Assembly (NCBI GenBank): GCA_934373235.1
Contig: CAKROW010000050.1
Coordinates: 1 to 20,845 of the forward strand
DNA from: an uncultured Blautia sp.
GTDB lineage: Bacteria; Bacillota; Clostridia; Lachnospirales; Lachnospiraceae
Length of the DNA: 20,845 bases
Direction of reading: 5' to 3'
Shown here: positions 1-6,958 of the stretch, in pieces
Layout of the letters: every line of letters starts with the position of its first letter
How positions within the stretch are numbered: the first letter of the stretch is position 1
Notes under the pieces: model-generated
Told to the model about the DNA's origin: nothing
Seen by the model: the letters and a program-made list of their open reading frames with translations, nothing else
The model's database searches: none
Translations under genes and position numbers: made by a program

Positions 1-104
1 TTCTCTCCTTCACTATCCTTCTTTGCGGCAAACGCTGTCATGGGCAATGCAGTTACCGCCAGAATGACTGCTGCCGCCAGTGAAATCCATTTTTTATTTT
101 TCAT
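1..104 (-). CDS. ABC transporter substrate-binding protein, NMT1/THI5-like, 5' end only (runs off window)
   Basis: The first 34 codons of a minus-strand gene that continues beyond the left edge. They encode a lipid-free Sec signal peptide: a basic start (MKNKK), a hydrophobic core with AAAVILAVTALP, and a likely cleavage site after AFA. The start ATG (104-102) follows an AAAAGAGGT ribosome binding site. The visible part is almost identical to the N-terminus of the truncated copy at 1736-2206, whose longer sequence shows the NMT1/THI5/SsuA-like family. The intact gene to the left is therefore probably an extracytoplasmic binding protein for a small organic ligand, such as a thiamine precursor, sulfonate, nitrate or riboflavin-type compound. 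The ligand cannot be told from this fragment. Signal peptide and paralogy are seen; family is inferred from the paralog. Confidence 0.8.
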   Translation of the reverse strand, partial: MKNKKWISLAAAVILAVTALPMTAFAAKKDSEGE

Positions 105-140
105 GCAGATACCTCTTTTAAAGACTTCTGCTGTTAGAAT
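1..140. repeat. Left copy of a duplicated SBP 5' region (partner 2102-2242)
   Basis: Bases 1-104 plus about 35 bp upstream match 2102-2242 in the same orientation with only scattered differences, including the ribosome binding site and the flanking ACTTCTGCT segment. Similarity fades at about 140 (left copy) and 2242 (right copy). This is a direct duplication spaced by about 2.1 kb, with a toxin-like gene and other AT-rich DNA in between. Confidence 0.75.
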
Positions 141-202
141 ATGCATAATTAATTAATTGGTGACCAGGGGGTGCATACAAAGTATCGCAAAACACAGCCT
201 CC

Positions 203-430
203 ATGATTACTTTTGTTAGGATATGCCCCCAAAACCAACTGCTGGAGAATGTCAATACAATCTGTGATTTTCAGAAATCAAGATTATATAAACATATAAA
301 ATTCCAAGATGTAGAAAATCCATATGCTGAAAAAATGAAAAAAGAACTGATTGCAGGCTTCCAAAATGAGGAAGACTTTGCTTATATGAAAGGCTATAAA
401 CCCTGGAAAAAACTATTAGCAAAGTATTGA
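203..430 (+). CDS. Hypothetical short protein or gene remnant, 75 aa
   Basis: An open frame for a lysine-rich, charged 75-residue protein ending in KPWKKLLAKY. I do not recognise a family. No good ribosome binding site precedes the ATG at 203. The frame stays open and the residues from about 15 onward look protein-like (mixed helix-forming, few rare runs), so it may be the 3' end of a gene lost to rearrangement rather than a functional gene. It lies in the disturbed region between the two copies of the substrate-binding protein gene, and a strong hairpin (494-535) follows about 65 bp downstream. Treat as low-confidence; no function is proposed. Confidence 0.3.
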   Translation: MITFVRICPQNQLLENVNTICDFQKSRLYKHIKFQDVENPYAEKMKKELIAGFQNEEDFAYMKGYKPWKKLLAKY

Positions 431-493
431 TTCTGATTATGTTTATTGCAAAATAAAAAGCCCTATCCATTCAGAACAGAGCATTTATAGATG

Positions 494-535
494 AAAGAGA
501 TTATTTGGCAGGCGTCGCGGCTCCTGCATCTCTTT
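494..535 (+). terminator. Two-part stem-loop, probable terminator or structured RNA
   Basis: Outer arms AAAGAGAT (494-501) and ATCTCTTT (528-535) are perfect. Inside them GCAGG (508-512) pairs with CCTGC (523-527) around a 10-nt loop, and an asymmetric internal loop separates the two stems. The right arm ends in TTTT. A terminator for whatever precedes it is the simplest reading, but the T-tract is short. Confidence 0.45.
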
Positions 536-749
536 TAACCCATAGGGTGCGTGGTTGCAACGAAATTTACCACCTCAAATAATCTTAGATTTATAATAAC
601 CGGAACCTACCAACTTGTAAACAATAAATATACTATTATGTGAAAAAATGCCATTTTAAAGCAAGGATGGTTTTTGATTGACTTTCTTAGTTATATCAGA
701 TATATTATCTTTAGTGATCAGATTGTAGAAACTCGAGAAGCCTGCGATC

Positions 750-782
750 GGGGGAGGATGCTGAGGCTCCTCTCCTTTTTTT
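750..782 (+). terminator. Rho-independent terminator-like hairpin upstream of the MazF-like gene
   Basis: A G-rich arm (GGGGGAGGA, about 750-758) faces TCCTCTCC (about 768-775) with one mismatch or bulge, followed by seven T residues (776-782). This is the usual intrinsic terminator form on the plus strand. The gene it serves is unclear; the nearest plus-strand frame ends at 430. It would insulate the toxin-like gene from upstream transcription. Confidence 0.55.
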
Positions 783-837
783 ATCCGAAATATTTTTAAC
801 GAGGTAGATATAAGACTTGCAAAAGGGAGGTATGACA

Positions 838-1455
838 ATGAAGATTGAACTTGGACAAGTTCAAAAAATGTTGGAATGGCTAAAAACCAAACTATATTTA
901 GATTCTATTGCACAAAATGCCCGCTCCAGAGCTGTAAAGAGAGGGCAGGTATATCGTTGCAATTTCGGCTGTGGAATTGGAAGCGAAATGCAAAAAGAAA
1001 GACCAGCTGTTATTATTCAAAATGATGTTGCTAACTCCCGTTCTGGTAACACTATTGTAATTCCAATTACACATGATACCAGCACTTTACCGTGTGTAGC
1101 AAATATTACACCTCAGACAGATGCAGCAGGTAATATTATTCTTGATGGTCAGGCAAACACATCCAATATGATGTGTGTCAGCAAAGCAAGATTAGGTGAT
1201 CTTGTAGGCTTTTTGCCAAAAACAGATATGAAAAAAATTGATGAAGCAATTGCTAAAACAGTCGGACTTATGGGATATTACTCTGATCTAAATAAACGAT
1301 TGGATGATAAATTGCAATATATTTCAAAAATAAAAGAAGAACGTAATATAGCACAGGATGAACTTGCCGAACTGAGGAAAATTCTTGAATTGTCAGATGA
1401 TATTTCTTTGACAGAACACATTACAAAGATAAAAATAAATATTGACAAGGAGTAA
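838..1455 (+). CDS. PemK/MazF-fold endoribonuclease-like protein with C-terminal coiled coil, 205 aa
   Basis: Residues about 35-145 show the PemK/MazF toxin fold: the RGQVYRCNFGCGIGSE strand-loop, the KERPAVIIQND strand carrying the conserved arginine (R55), and VIPITH (T78 in the position of the catalytic threonine). Classic MazF proteins are about 110 aa; this one adds a 35-residue N-terminal helix and a charged, coiled-coil-like tail (about 150-185, KLQYISKIKEERNIAQDELA). The start was set at 838 because AGGGAGG ends at 830, a normal spacing; the in-frame ATG at 832 is too close. MazF enzymes cleave mRNA at short motifs and are usually held by an antitoxin encoded just upstream. None is visible here, and solo PemK/MazF-like proteins of this form are common in Clostridia. 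It lies between the two substrate-binding protein copies. Fold confident, toxicity inferred. Confidence 0.8.
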   Translation: MKIELGQVQKMLEWLKTKLYLDSIAQNARSRAVKRGQVYRCNFGCGIGSEMQKERPAVIIQNDVANSRSGNTIVIPITHDTSTLPCVANITPQTDAAGNIILDGQANTSNMMCVSKARLGDLVGFLPKTDMKKIDEAIAKTVGLMGYYSDLNKRLDDKLQYISKIKEERNIAQDELAELRKILELSDDISLTEHITKIKINIDKE

Positions 1456-1522
1456 TTGAACCAGTATTATATAAGTACAAAGAAGTCTTTTTCCGGAGTG
1501 AGAAAGATATTATTACTTATTC

Positions 1523-1552
1523 AAAGGAAAGGGGCTCTGGGCGAGTTCCTTT
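1523..1552 (+). terminator. Hairpin after the MazF-like gene, probable terminator
   Basis: Arms AAAGGAA (1523-1529) and TTCCTTT (1546-1552) with a 16-nt loop, about 70 bp after the stop codon, ending in a short T-tract. The loop can form an inner CTC/GAG pairing. A moderate plus-strand terminator. Confidence 0.4.
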
Positions 1553-1633
1553 TTACATTTCATAAAATTTGTTTTTATAACATATACTATGATTACAAAG
1601 TAGCTCTGGATAGGATATTTGGAGTTGTAAAAC

Positions 1634-1670
1634 GGCGGAAATATCATTGCTGGTATTTCCGCCACTTCTT
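1634..1670 (+). terminator. Perfect 10-bp stem-loop followed by CTTCTTTT
   Basis: GGCGGAAATA (1634-1643) and TATTTCCGCC (1654-1663) are exact inverted repeats with a 10-nt loop, followed by ACTTCTTTT. It could end plus-strand transcription from the MazF-like gene, or mark the end of the DNA inserted between the two substrate-binding protein copies. The rest of 1456-1735 holds no convincing gene. Confidence 0.5.
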
Positions 1671-1735
1671 TTATGGATTATTCGCACTATTCAACCTATC
1701 CACCCAATTACACAAAATCACAATCGTCTCATAAT

Positions 1736-2206
1736 TTACATTGATGTATGTACGCCACCTTTTCGTCCCCCAAGAACTTTTTTGCCTTTCAGATCCTCCC
1801 ATTTAAAATCCGGCATCTTTTCTCTCGCCACAAGGAAATTTCCGGCACGCTGGGTTAACTGTGCGAAATTCACGACAGGATCAGTGGCACCCTCCTGATA
1901 AGCATAAACAGATGCCTCCGCGCCCATAAAGCCAATATCTGCCTCACCGGAAATCACAGCAGTCATTGTTTTATCTGCTCCAAATCCTGTCACCAGTGTA
2001 AGATCCAGCCCTTCTTCAGCAAAATATCCTTCTTCGATTGCCACATACTGGGGCGCATAAAAGATCGAATGGGCTACCTCATTCAATGTAACCTTCGTAA
2101 GCTTCTCTCCTTCACTATCCTTCTTTGCAGCAAACGCTGTCACGGGCAGCGCAGTCACCGCCAGAATGACTGCTGCCGCCAATGAAATCCATTTTTTATT
2201 TTTCAT
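1736..2206 (-). pseudogene. Truncated NMT1/THI5-like ABC substrate-binding protein
   Basis: A 156-residue frame with the same signal peptide as the gene at the left edge, followed by the N-terminal lobe of an NMT1/SsuA-type binding protein: KVTLNEVAHSIFYAPQYVAIEEGYF, EEGLDLTLVTG, and the hallmark SGEADIGFMGAEA ligand-pocket segment, then WEDLKGKKVLGGRKGG. In family members (about 300-340 aa) this GGRKGG stretch continues into a second lobe. Here the frame diverges after it (about 1755) and stops at 1736, so the C-terminal half is missing. The ATG at 2206 follows GAGGTATCTGC as in the left copy; an in-frame upstream start at 2248 would spoil the signal peptide. A half-protein cannot bind ligand normally, so it is called a pseudogene left by duplication and deletion. 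The ligand is unknown. Confidence 0.8.
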
Positions 2207-2242
2207 GCAGATACCTCTTTTTTGACTTCTGCTTTTAGCATA
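2102..2242. repeat. Right copy of the duplicated SBP 5' region
   Basis: Partner of the repeat at 1-140, in the same orientation. Differences are mostly silent or conservative (for example V22 here against M22 in the left copy), which suggests the left copy is or was under selection. Confidence 0.75.
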
Positions 2243-2285
2243 TGTCAAAATGACCTGAAAGGTTCAAAACATCAATAAAGCAGAT

Positions 2286-2308
2286 AATATCATCAGAAAG
2301 ATGATATT
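2286..2308. promoter_or_regulatory. Perfect 9-bp inverted repeat upstream of the C-S lyase gene
   Basis: AATATCATC (2286-2294) and GATGATATT (2300-2308) with a 5-nt spacer, about 100 bp before the lyase start and 80 bp before the truncated binding-protein gene on the other strand. There is no T-tract on either side, so a protein binding site is at least as likely as a terminator. Confidence 0.35.
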
Positions 2309-2405
2309 CTTAACAGAAGAACAATACTGAAATGGAAAGGAATTGCCCCGTTCCCAAAAATATGATAAGGTGAAGCAAACAGAATTTTTCAGGAGGAGCA
2401 TTCAT

Positions 2406-3614
2406 ATGAAATACGACTTCACTTCCATCATTGACCGGCATGGCAGAGATTCCATTGCAGTAGACGGCCTGAAGGGCGACGGTTTCTCTCCTGCCCCGCC
2501 GAAAGAGGGCTTCGATGCCATCCCGATGTGGGTAGCAGACATGAACTTCCCTACTGTACCTACCATACAGCAGGCGATCATCGAACGGGCCAGCCACCCG
2601 GCCTTCGGTTACTTCGAAGCCCCGCCGGAATATTATAAGGCCATCATCCACTGGCAGGAAACCCGCCACGGTGTCACCGGTCTGAAGCCCAGACACATTG
2701 GCTACGAAAATGGCGTTCTGGGCGGAGTTATCAGTGCGCTGAACTGTATCTGCTCCCGCGGTGATAACGTCCTTGTCCACAGCCCGACATACATAGGCTT
2801 CACCACAAGCCTGAAAAACAACGGCTACAAGGCCGTACACTCTCCGCTGATAAGGGATGAAAACGGCATATGGAGAATGGATTATGCAGACATGGAAAAA
2901 CAACTCCGGGAAAAGAAGATCCACGCCGCCATTCTCTGCAATCCGCATAATCCCTGCGGACGCGTGTGGGAGCGCCGGGAGCTGGAAAAAGCCATGGAGC
3001 TGTACCGAAAATATGATGTCTATGTCATCTCAGACGAGATCTGGTCTGACCTCATCCTGAACGGCCATAAGCATATCCCCAGCCAGTCCGTCAGTGAAGA
3101 TGCACGCCAGCGTACAGCGGCCTTCTACGCTCCATCCAAAACCTTTAATCTTGCAGGACTTGTTGGCAGCTATCACATTGTATACAACAACTGGTGGCGG
3201 GATCGCATTTTGAAGGAATCCAGTCTGAGCCATTATAATATGATGAATGTTCTGTCCATGCACGCTCTGCTTGGCGCTTATCAGCCTGAGGGCTATGAAT
3301 GGACCGATGAACTGTGCGAAGTACTGAGCGGCAACGTAAACTTTGCCTGTGATTACATTGACCGGCACTTTAAGGGTGTCAACGTTTCCAGACCTGAAGG
3401 CACCTATATGCTCTTTGCAGACTGCACCGACTGGTGTGCTGCCCATGGCAAAACAATCGAAGATGTGGAAAAGGCCTGCTGGGATGTGGGTGTTGCCGTC
3501 CAGGACGGCAGGATGTTTTTCGGTCCCTGTCACCTGCGAATGAATCTGGCCTCACCCCGTTCCCGCATAGAGGAAGCCTTCCGCCGAATGGATCAGTACG
3601 TCTTCAACAGGTAA
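2406..3614 (+). CDS. MalY/PatB family pyridoxal-phosphate C-S lyase (cystathionine beta-lyase type), 402 aa
   Basis: A fold-type I aminotransferase-like enzyme of normal length for the MalY/PatB family. Visible marks: IPMWVADMNFPTVP near residue 40, GVLGGVISAL for the cofactor phosphate region (about 103-112), CNPHNPCGR (about 178-186), VISDEIW with the cofactor-contacting aspartate D210, the Schiff-base lysine K245 in YAPSKTFNLAG, and the substrate carboxylate arginine R378 in HLRMNLA. Such enzymes cleave cystathionine, cysteine or S-conjugates to a thiol, pyruvate and ammonia in the cytoplasm; true aminotransferase activity is a less likely alternative. The start at 2406 follows AGGAGGAGCATTCAT; the frame is open upstream but without a binding site. 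It is followed 104 bp downstream by a PepV-type dipeptidase on the same strand. Family confident, substrate not determined. Confidence 0.9.
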   Translation: MKYDFTSIIDRHGRDSIAVDGLKGDGFSPAPPKEGFDAIPMWVADMNFPTVPTIQQAIIERASHPAFGYFEAPPEYYKAIIHWQETRHGVTGLKPRHIGYENGVLGGVISALNCICSRGDNVLVHSPTYIGFTTSLKNNGYKAVHSPLIRDENGIWRMDYADMEKQLREKKIHAAILCNPHNPCGRVWERRELEKAMELYRKYDVYVISDEIWSDLILNGHKHIPSQSVSEDARQRTAAFYAPSKTFNLAGLVGSYHIVYNNWWRDRILKESSLSHYNMMNVLSMHALLGAYQPEGYEWTDELCEVLSGNVNFACDYIDRHFKGVNVSRPEGTYMLFADCTDWCAAHGKTIEDVEKACWDVGVAVQDGRMFFGPCHLRMNLASPRSRIEEAFRRMDQYVFNR

Positions 3615-3643
3615 AAATCTACCCTACCGTTCATTACGATCTG

Positions 3644-3652
3644 TGATATAAT
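3644..3652 (+). promoter_or_regulatory. Extended -10 promoter for the dipeptidase gene
   Basis: TGATATAAT contains a consensus TATAAT (3647-3652) with the TG extension and no clear -35 box. It would start transcription about 60 bp before the dipeptidase ATG, so this gene may be transcribed separately from the upstream lyase. Confidence 0.55.
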
Positions 3653-3666
3653 AGACCTCATAACAT

Positions 3667-3699
3667 CAGCGTCCCATCCTTTCACTTTCCGGAACGCTG
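3667..3699 (+). promoter_or_regulatory. Leader stem-loop before the dipeptidase
   Basis: CAGCGT (3667-3672) pairs with ACGCTG (3694-3699), extendable by CC/GG with one mismatch, immediately before the AGGAGG ribosome binding site. It may affect translation or mRNA stability; there is no T-tract. Confidence 0.35.
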
Positions 3700-3718
3700 T
3701 AAACAGGAGGAAATCAAT

Positions 3719-5077
3719 ATGAATATTAAAGAGGAAATCCACGCATTATCAGAAGAAATGCTCACAAACCTTGGCAGACTGGTTGCCATTGACTCCCAGC
3801 TCGGTACCCCTTCCGAGGGAAAGCCATTTGGTGAGGGCCCTGCAAAAGCTCTGGAAGAGGGACTGAAGATTGCCGAAGAGCTTGGCTTTAAAACCGTAAA
3901 CCTGGATAACTACTGCGGTTATGCCGAAATGGGTGAGGGCGATGAGATCGTCGGCATCGCCGGTCATCTGGATATCGTTCCTGTAGGCGGAGACTGGACC
4001 TACGATCCGTTCAGCCTTACCCGTGAGGGCGATCATGTATACGGCCGCGGGACCACTGATGACAAAGGCCCTATCCTGGAAGCACTCTATGCCATGAAGC
4101 TTCTCCGTGACCACGGCGTGAAACTGAACAAAAGGGTCCGCCTGATCATGGGCTGCAACGAGGAAACAGGTTCCAGATGTATGGCCCACTACAATCAGGT
4201 AGCAGAAGAGCTTTCCTGCGGTTTCACACCAGATGCCAGCTTCCCGTGTATCCACGGTGAAAAAGGCCGTGCATTTATGATGGCCTATTCTAAAAATACT
4301 CGCATCATCTCTGTAAACGGCGGCTTTGTTGCAAATGCAATGTGCGACACCTGCACAACTGTAATCCCTGCAGATGCCGGCCTGAAAGAAAAACTGGAAA
4401 TGGCACTGTCCCAGAGCAAACTTCAGGAATACAAAGTAACAGAAGAAAACGGTGAGCTTACCATTTATGCCAAAGGTGTTCCTGCCCATGCCAGCACACC
4501 GGCACTTGGTGTCAATGCTGCAGGCGTAACTTTCGAATGCCTTGCTAAAGCCGGATTCGAGGATGATTTTGTGGAATTCTATAACTCTCATCTTGGAACT
4601 TCCTGCGACGGTTCTGGTATTGGCCTGAAATTTGCAGATGAATACGGCGATCTGACATTATGCAACGGAATCGTAAAAACAGAAAACGGTGTCATTTCCT
4701 GTACCATTGATATCCGTGTTCCGGTAACTCTTAATGAGACCGATATCCGCAGAATGTGTCAGGACAGACTGGAAGATAAAAACGGCCGCATTGAGATCGT
4801 TGAAGTTGGCGCCCCGTTATTCTTCCCAAGAGAATCTCCGCTGGTAAATGCTCTTTACAAAGCGTACACAGATGTGACCGGCGATACCGAACACAAACCA
4901 ATGGTCATTGGAGGCGGCACTTACGCAAAATCCCTCAAAAACATCATAGCCTTCGGACCTGAAAAAGAGGGAATTGACTACCGCATCCACGGAGCCGATG
5001 AATTTATCCTGGTCTCCGGTATGGAAGAAGCAGTTCTCATCTATATGGAAGCGATCAAAAATATGCTTACAATCTGA
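3719..5077 (+). CDS. pepV: M20 family dipeptidase, PepV/Sapep type, 452 aa
   Basis: A zinc-dependent cytoplasmic dipeptidase of normal PepV length (about 450-470 aa). The metal site is complete: H83 in AGHLDIVPVG, bridging D115 in GTTDDKGP, the catalytic E148 with E149 in CNEETGS, D172 in FTPDASFP, and H424 in YRIHGADE. The GDWTYDPFSL segment and the inserted lid domain (about 185-380) are typical of PepV/Sapep rather than of acylases. It releases free amino acids from dipeptides. ATG at 3719 follows AGGAGG at ideal spacing. Its neighbours are a C-S lyase upstream and a cysteine-rich small protein 38 bp downstream; with the lyase it could process dipeptides such as Cys-Gly conjugates. It may have its own promoter (3644-3652). 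Family confident, dipeptide preference unknown. Confidence 0.92.
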   Translation: MNIKEEIHALSEEMLTNLGRLVAIDSQLGTPSEGKPFGEGPAKALEEGLKIAEELGFKTVNLDNYCGYAEMGEGDEIVGIAGHLDIVPVGGDWTYDPFSLTREGDHVYGRGTTDDKGPILEALYAMKLLRDHGVKLNKRVRLIMGCNEETGSRCMAHYNQVAEELSCGFTPDASFPCIHGEKGRAFMMAYSKNTRIISVNGGFVANAMCDTCTTVIPADAGLKEKLEMALSQSKLQEYKVTEENGELTIYAKGVPAHASTPALGVNAAGVTFECLAKAGFEDDFVEFYNSHLGTSCDGSGIGLKFADEYGDLTLCNGIVKTENGVISCTIDIRVPVTLNETDIRRMCQDRLEDKNGRIEIVEVGAPLFFPRESPLVNALYKAYTDVTGDTEHKPMVIGGGTYAKSLKNIIAFGPEKEGIDYRIHGADEFILVSGMEEAVLIYMEAIKNMLTI

Positions 5078-5115
5078 AATATGCTTATGATCTGAAATCA
5101 GGAGGATAAGAACTC

Positions 5116-5529
5116 ATGAGTACAAAAGCTGAACACGCTACAAAATTACACGAAAATGGCTGTAACTGTGCACAGGCAGTTGCCTGTTCTTTCTGCCGGG
5201 AATTTGGCATCGATGAAAACGAGATGTTCCGTATTGCCGAGGGCTTCGGCCTTGGAATGGGTGTTATGGAAATGTGCGGTGCTCTTTCCGGTATGGCTAT
5301 GATCATCGGCCTTTCCAACAGCCAAGGAAATACAGAAGAAGGTTCCAAAACCAAAGGTGACACTTACAAAAAGCTCCGCACCTATATCCAGAAATTCAAA
5401 GAAAAAAACGGCTCCTGTATCTGCCGTGAATTAAAAGGTGTAGAGACCGGCAAGGTTCTCTGCAGCTGCCCGCAGTGTATCACAGATGCGGTTGCTCTTA
5501 CAGAAGAATATCTTGCAGAAAACAGATAA
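5116..5529 (+). CDS. C_GCAxxG_C_C family cysteine-rich (redox/metal) protein, 137 aa
   Basis: A small soluble protein with the cysteine layout of the C_GCAxxG_C_C family: NGCNCAQAV (C16, C18), C24 and C27, MCGALSG (C54) as the CGAxxG element, CIC (C101, C103) and a C-terminal CSCPQC (C116, C118, C121). The family is common in anaerobes and is thought to be redox-active or metal-binding; its reaction is not established. The ribosome binding site AGGAGG precedes the ATG at 5116. It follows the dipeptidase by 38 bp with no terminator between, so the two are probably co-transcribed, and a strong terminator comes right after. Membership in a thiol-related cluster is inference from the neighbouring C-S lyase. 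Confidence 0.88.
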   Translation: MSTKAEHATKLHENGCNCAQAVACSFCREFGIDENEMFRIAEGFGLGMGVMEMCGALSGMAMIIGLSNSQGNTEEGSKTKGDTYKKLRTYIQKFKEKNGSCICRELKGVETGKVLCSCPQCITDAVALTEEYLAENR

Positions 5530-5540
5530 TCTCATAAAAT

Positions 5541-5596
5541 AAAACAGCAGAATTGTATATTCCCTGTAATCCCGGGACATACAGCTCTGCTGTTTT
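5541..5596. terminator. Bidirectional terminator between convergent genes
   Basis: AAAACAGCAGA (5541-5551) and TCTGCTGTTTT (5586-5596) are exact inverted repeats, with an inner TCCC/GGGA pairing. A-tract on one side and T-tract on the other let it serve both the cysteine-rich protein gene (plus) and the MATE gene (minus). Confidence 0.8.
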
Positions 5597-5602
5597 CTGT
5601 TC

Positions 5603-6958
5603 CTATTCTCTTTTCACTGTCAGATCCTTCACCCATCTGTATTTCTTATAATTCAGGTACACAGCCGGGATCTTTACAAATTCATCCAGACTTATGATAA
5701 AATAAACCGCAAGCACAGGAAGCTTCAGTACAAATGCTGCAATAAGGCCCAACGGAACCATAATACACCACATGGAAATACAGTCGCAGTACAACCCGAA
5801 CTTACTGTCTCCGCCTGCACAGAAAATCCCACTGATGGTTGCTCCGTTTACGGAACGTCCGATCATATAGTAAGCACAAATCAGCAGCATTCCTTTCAGA
5901 TATCCTTCTGATGTAGCGTTTAAATTGGCAAATTTAAGGATCAGCGGGCTGAAGGCCAGAAGCACAAGTCCGGACACGATTCCGCTGGAAACAGCCAGGT
6001 GACAGAGCCTTCTGCCGTATTCTTTTGCTTTTTCCAATTTTCCGGCCCCCAGCTCGTTTCCGACCATGATGCCGCCGCCGTTTCCAAGTCCCATGCAGAA
6101 GCATCCGGCCAGATTTTTCACAATACTGGCAATGGAGTTGGCTGCTACCGCATCACTTCCCAGATGTCCCATGATCACGGAATACATGGAAAATCCGGTA
6201 CCCCAGACAATCTCATTACAGATTACCGGCGTTGTATATTTCCAGAAATCCTTTCGAAGAACAGGGTCATCTCTGCGGAGATATTTTGCCCGGAGTTTTA
6301 CCTTATCTTTTCCCACGGTTTCCAGAACACACCATGTCACTTCTATAATACGGGCTGTTACCGTTGCCAGAGCTGCTCCTGCGATCTCCATTCTGGGCAT
6401 TCCGAATAATCCATAGATCAGCACTGCATTGATAAAAATATTTACCACTACGCTGGTGGCGCTGATCACACTGCTTTTTGCTGCTCTGCCGCTGTTTTTC
6501 AGAATGCAGAGATACATCTGTGAGATTCCAGTAAGCAGATAGGATACCGCGATCACCCTGAGATACAGAGAACCTCCCCGGATCAATACCGGATCACTGG
6601 TAAAAATCCTCATCAACAATCCCGGGATCAGCAGCGCAGATAAAGTAAAGCTCAGTGATATCACAGTGGTAACTTTCGTCACAAAAGCAAAGATCCGCTC
6701 TACTGCCGGGAGATCTCCTTTTCCCCAGTACTGGGCAGCTATAAGAGAAAGACCGATGGTCATAGCTTCCAGAAGCAGACTGTGGATGAAAGTAATCTGT
6801 CCTGCCAGAGATACTGCTGACAGGGAATCCTGAGAGATCACTCCCAGCATCAGGGCATCGGATGCACTGACCAGCGCCAGCATAAACTGTTGGAACGCTA
6901 TGGGCATTACCAGGCTTATGAGCTTTCTGGTAAATGCCGGGTCTCTTTTATTTTCCAT
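5603..6958 (-). CDS. MATE family multidrug/metabolite exporter, 451 aa
   Basis: A polytopic inner-membrane protein of typical MATE length with about 12 hydrophobic segments in two homologous halves. The N-terminal half begins with the family pattern LISLVMPIAFQQFMLALVSASDALMLG, followed by AQYWGKGD at the end of the second helix; the second half repeats it with GNGGGIMVGNELGAGKLEKAKEYGRR (split here as two cues: MVGNELGAG and KAKEYGRR). MATE transporters export cationic drugs or metabolites using a sodium or proton gradient. Its ATG lies inside the last codons of the acetyltransferase gene (11-bp overlap), so translation is probably coupled and no separate binding site is needed. An AraC regulator is encoded divergently upstream of the pair. 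Substrate unknown. Confidence 0.9.
   Translation of the reverse strand: MENKRDPAFTRKLISLVMPIAFQQFMLALVSASDALMLGVISQDSLSAVSLAGQITFIHSLLLEAMTIGLSLIAAQYWGKGDLPAVERIFAFVTKVTTVISLSFTLSALLIPGLLMRIFTSDPVLIRGGSLYLRVIAVSYLLTGISQMYLCILKNSGRAAKSSVISATSVVVNIFINAVLIYGLFGMPRMEIAGAALATVTARIIEVTWCVLETVGKDKVKLRAKYLRRDDPVLRKDFWKYTTPVICNEIVWGTGFSMYSVIMGHLGSDAVAANSIASIVKNLAGCFCMGLGNGGGIMVGNELGAGKLEKAKEYGRRLCHLAVSSGIVSGLVLLAFSPLILKFANLNATSEGYLKGMLLICAYYMIGRSVNGATISGIFCAGGDSKFGLYCDCISMWCIMVPLGLIAAFVLKLPVLAVYFIISLDEFVKIPAVYLNYKKYRWVKDLTVKRE

Larger units (their letters stand above)
431..837. other. Gene-free AT-rich stretch with hairpins
   Basis: About 400 bp with no convincing coding frame on either strand. It holds the hairpin at 494-535, a short near-palindrome ACCC-ATA-GGGT just after it (about 538-548), and the GC-rich hairpin with a T-run at 750-782, listed separately. 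No tRNA-like or recognisable riboswitch fold was seen. With the preceding 100 bp it looks like intergenic debris around the duplication. Confidence 0.5.

Noticed and set aside
494..560. Hairpin plus ACCC-ATA-GGGT considered as an integron attC site
   Set aside because: No matching conserved core sites, no second copy and no integrase in the window.
1456..1734. Open frame after the MazF-like gene, starting with TTG
   Set aside because: No binding site, contains two terminator-like hairpins, and aromatic-rich composition typical of non-coding AT-rich DNA.
3749..4591. Long open frame (280 codons) on the minus strand opposite the dipeptidase
   Set aside because: Shadow of the PepV gene, which has complete metal ligands; the antisense protein has no recognisable family features.
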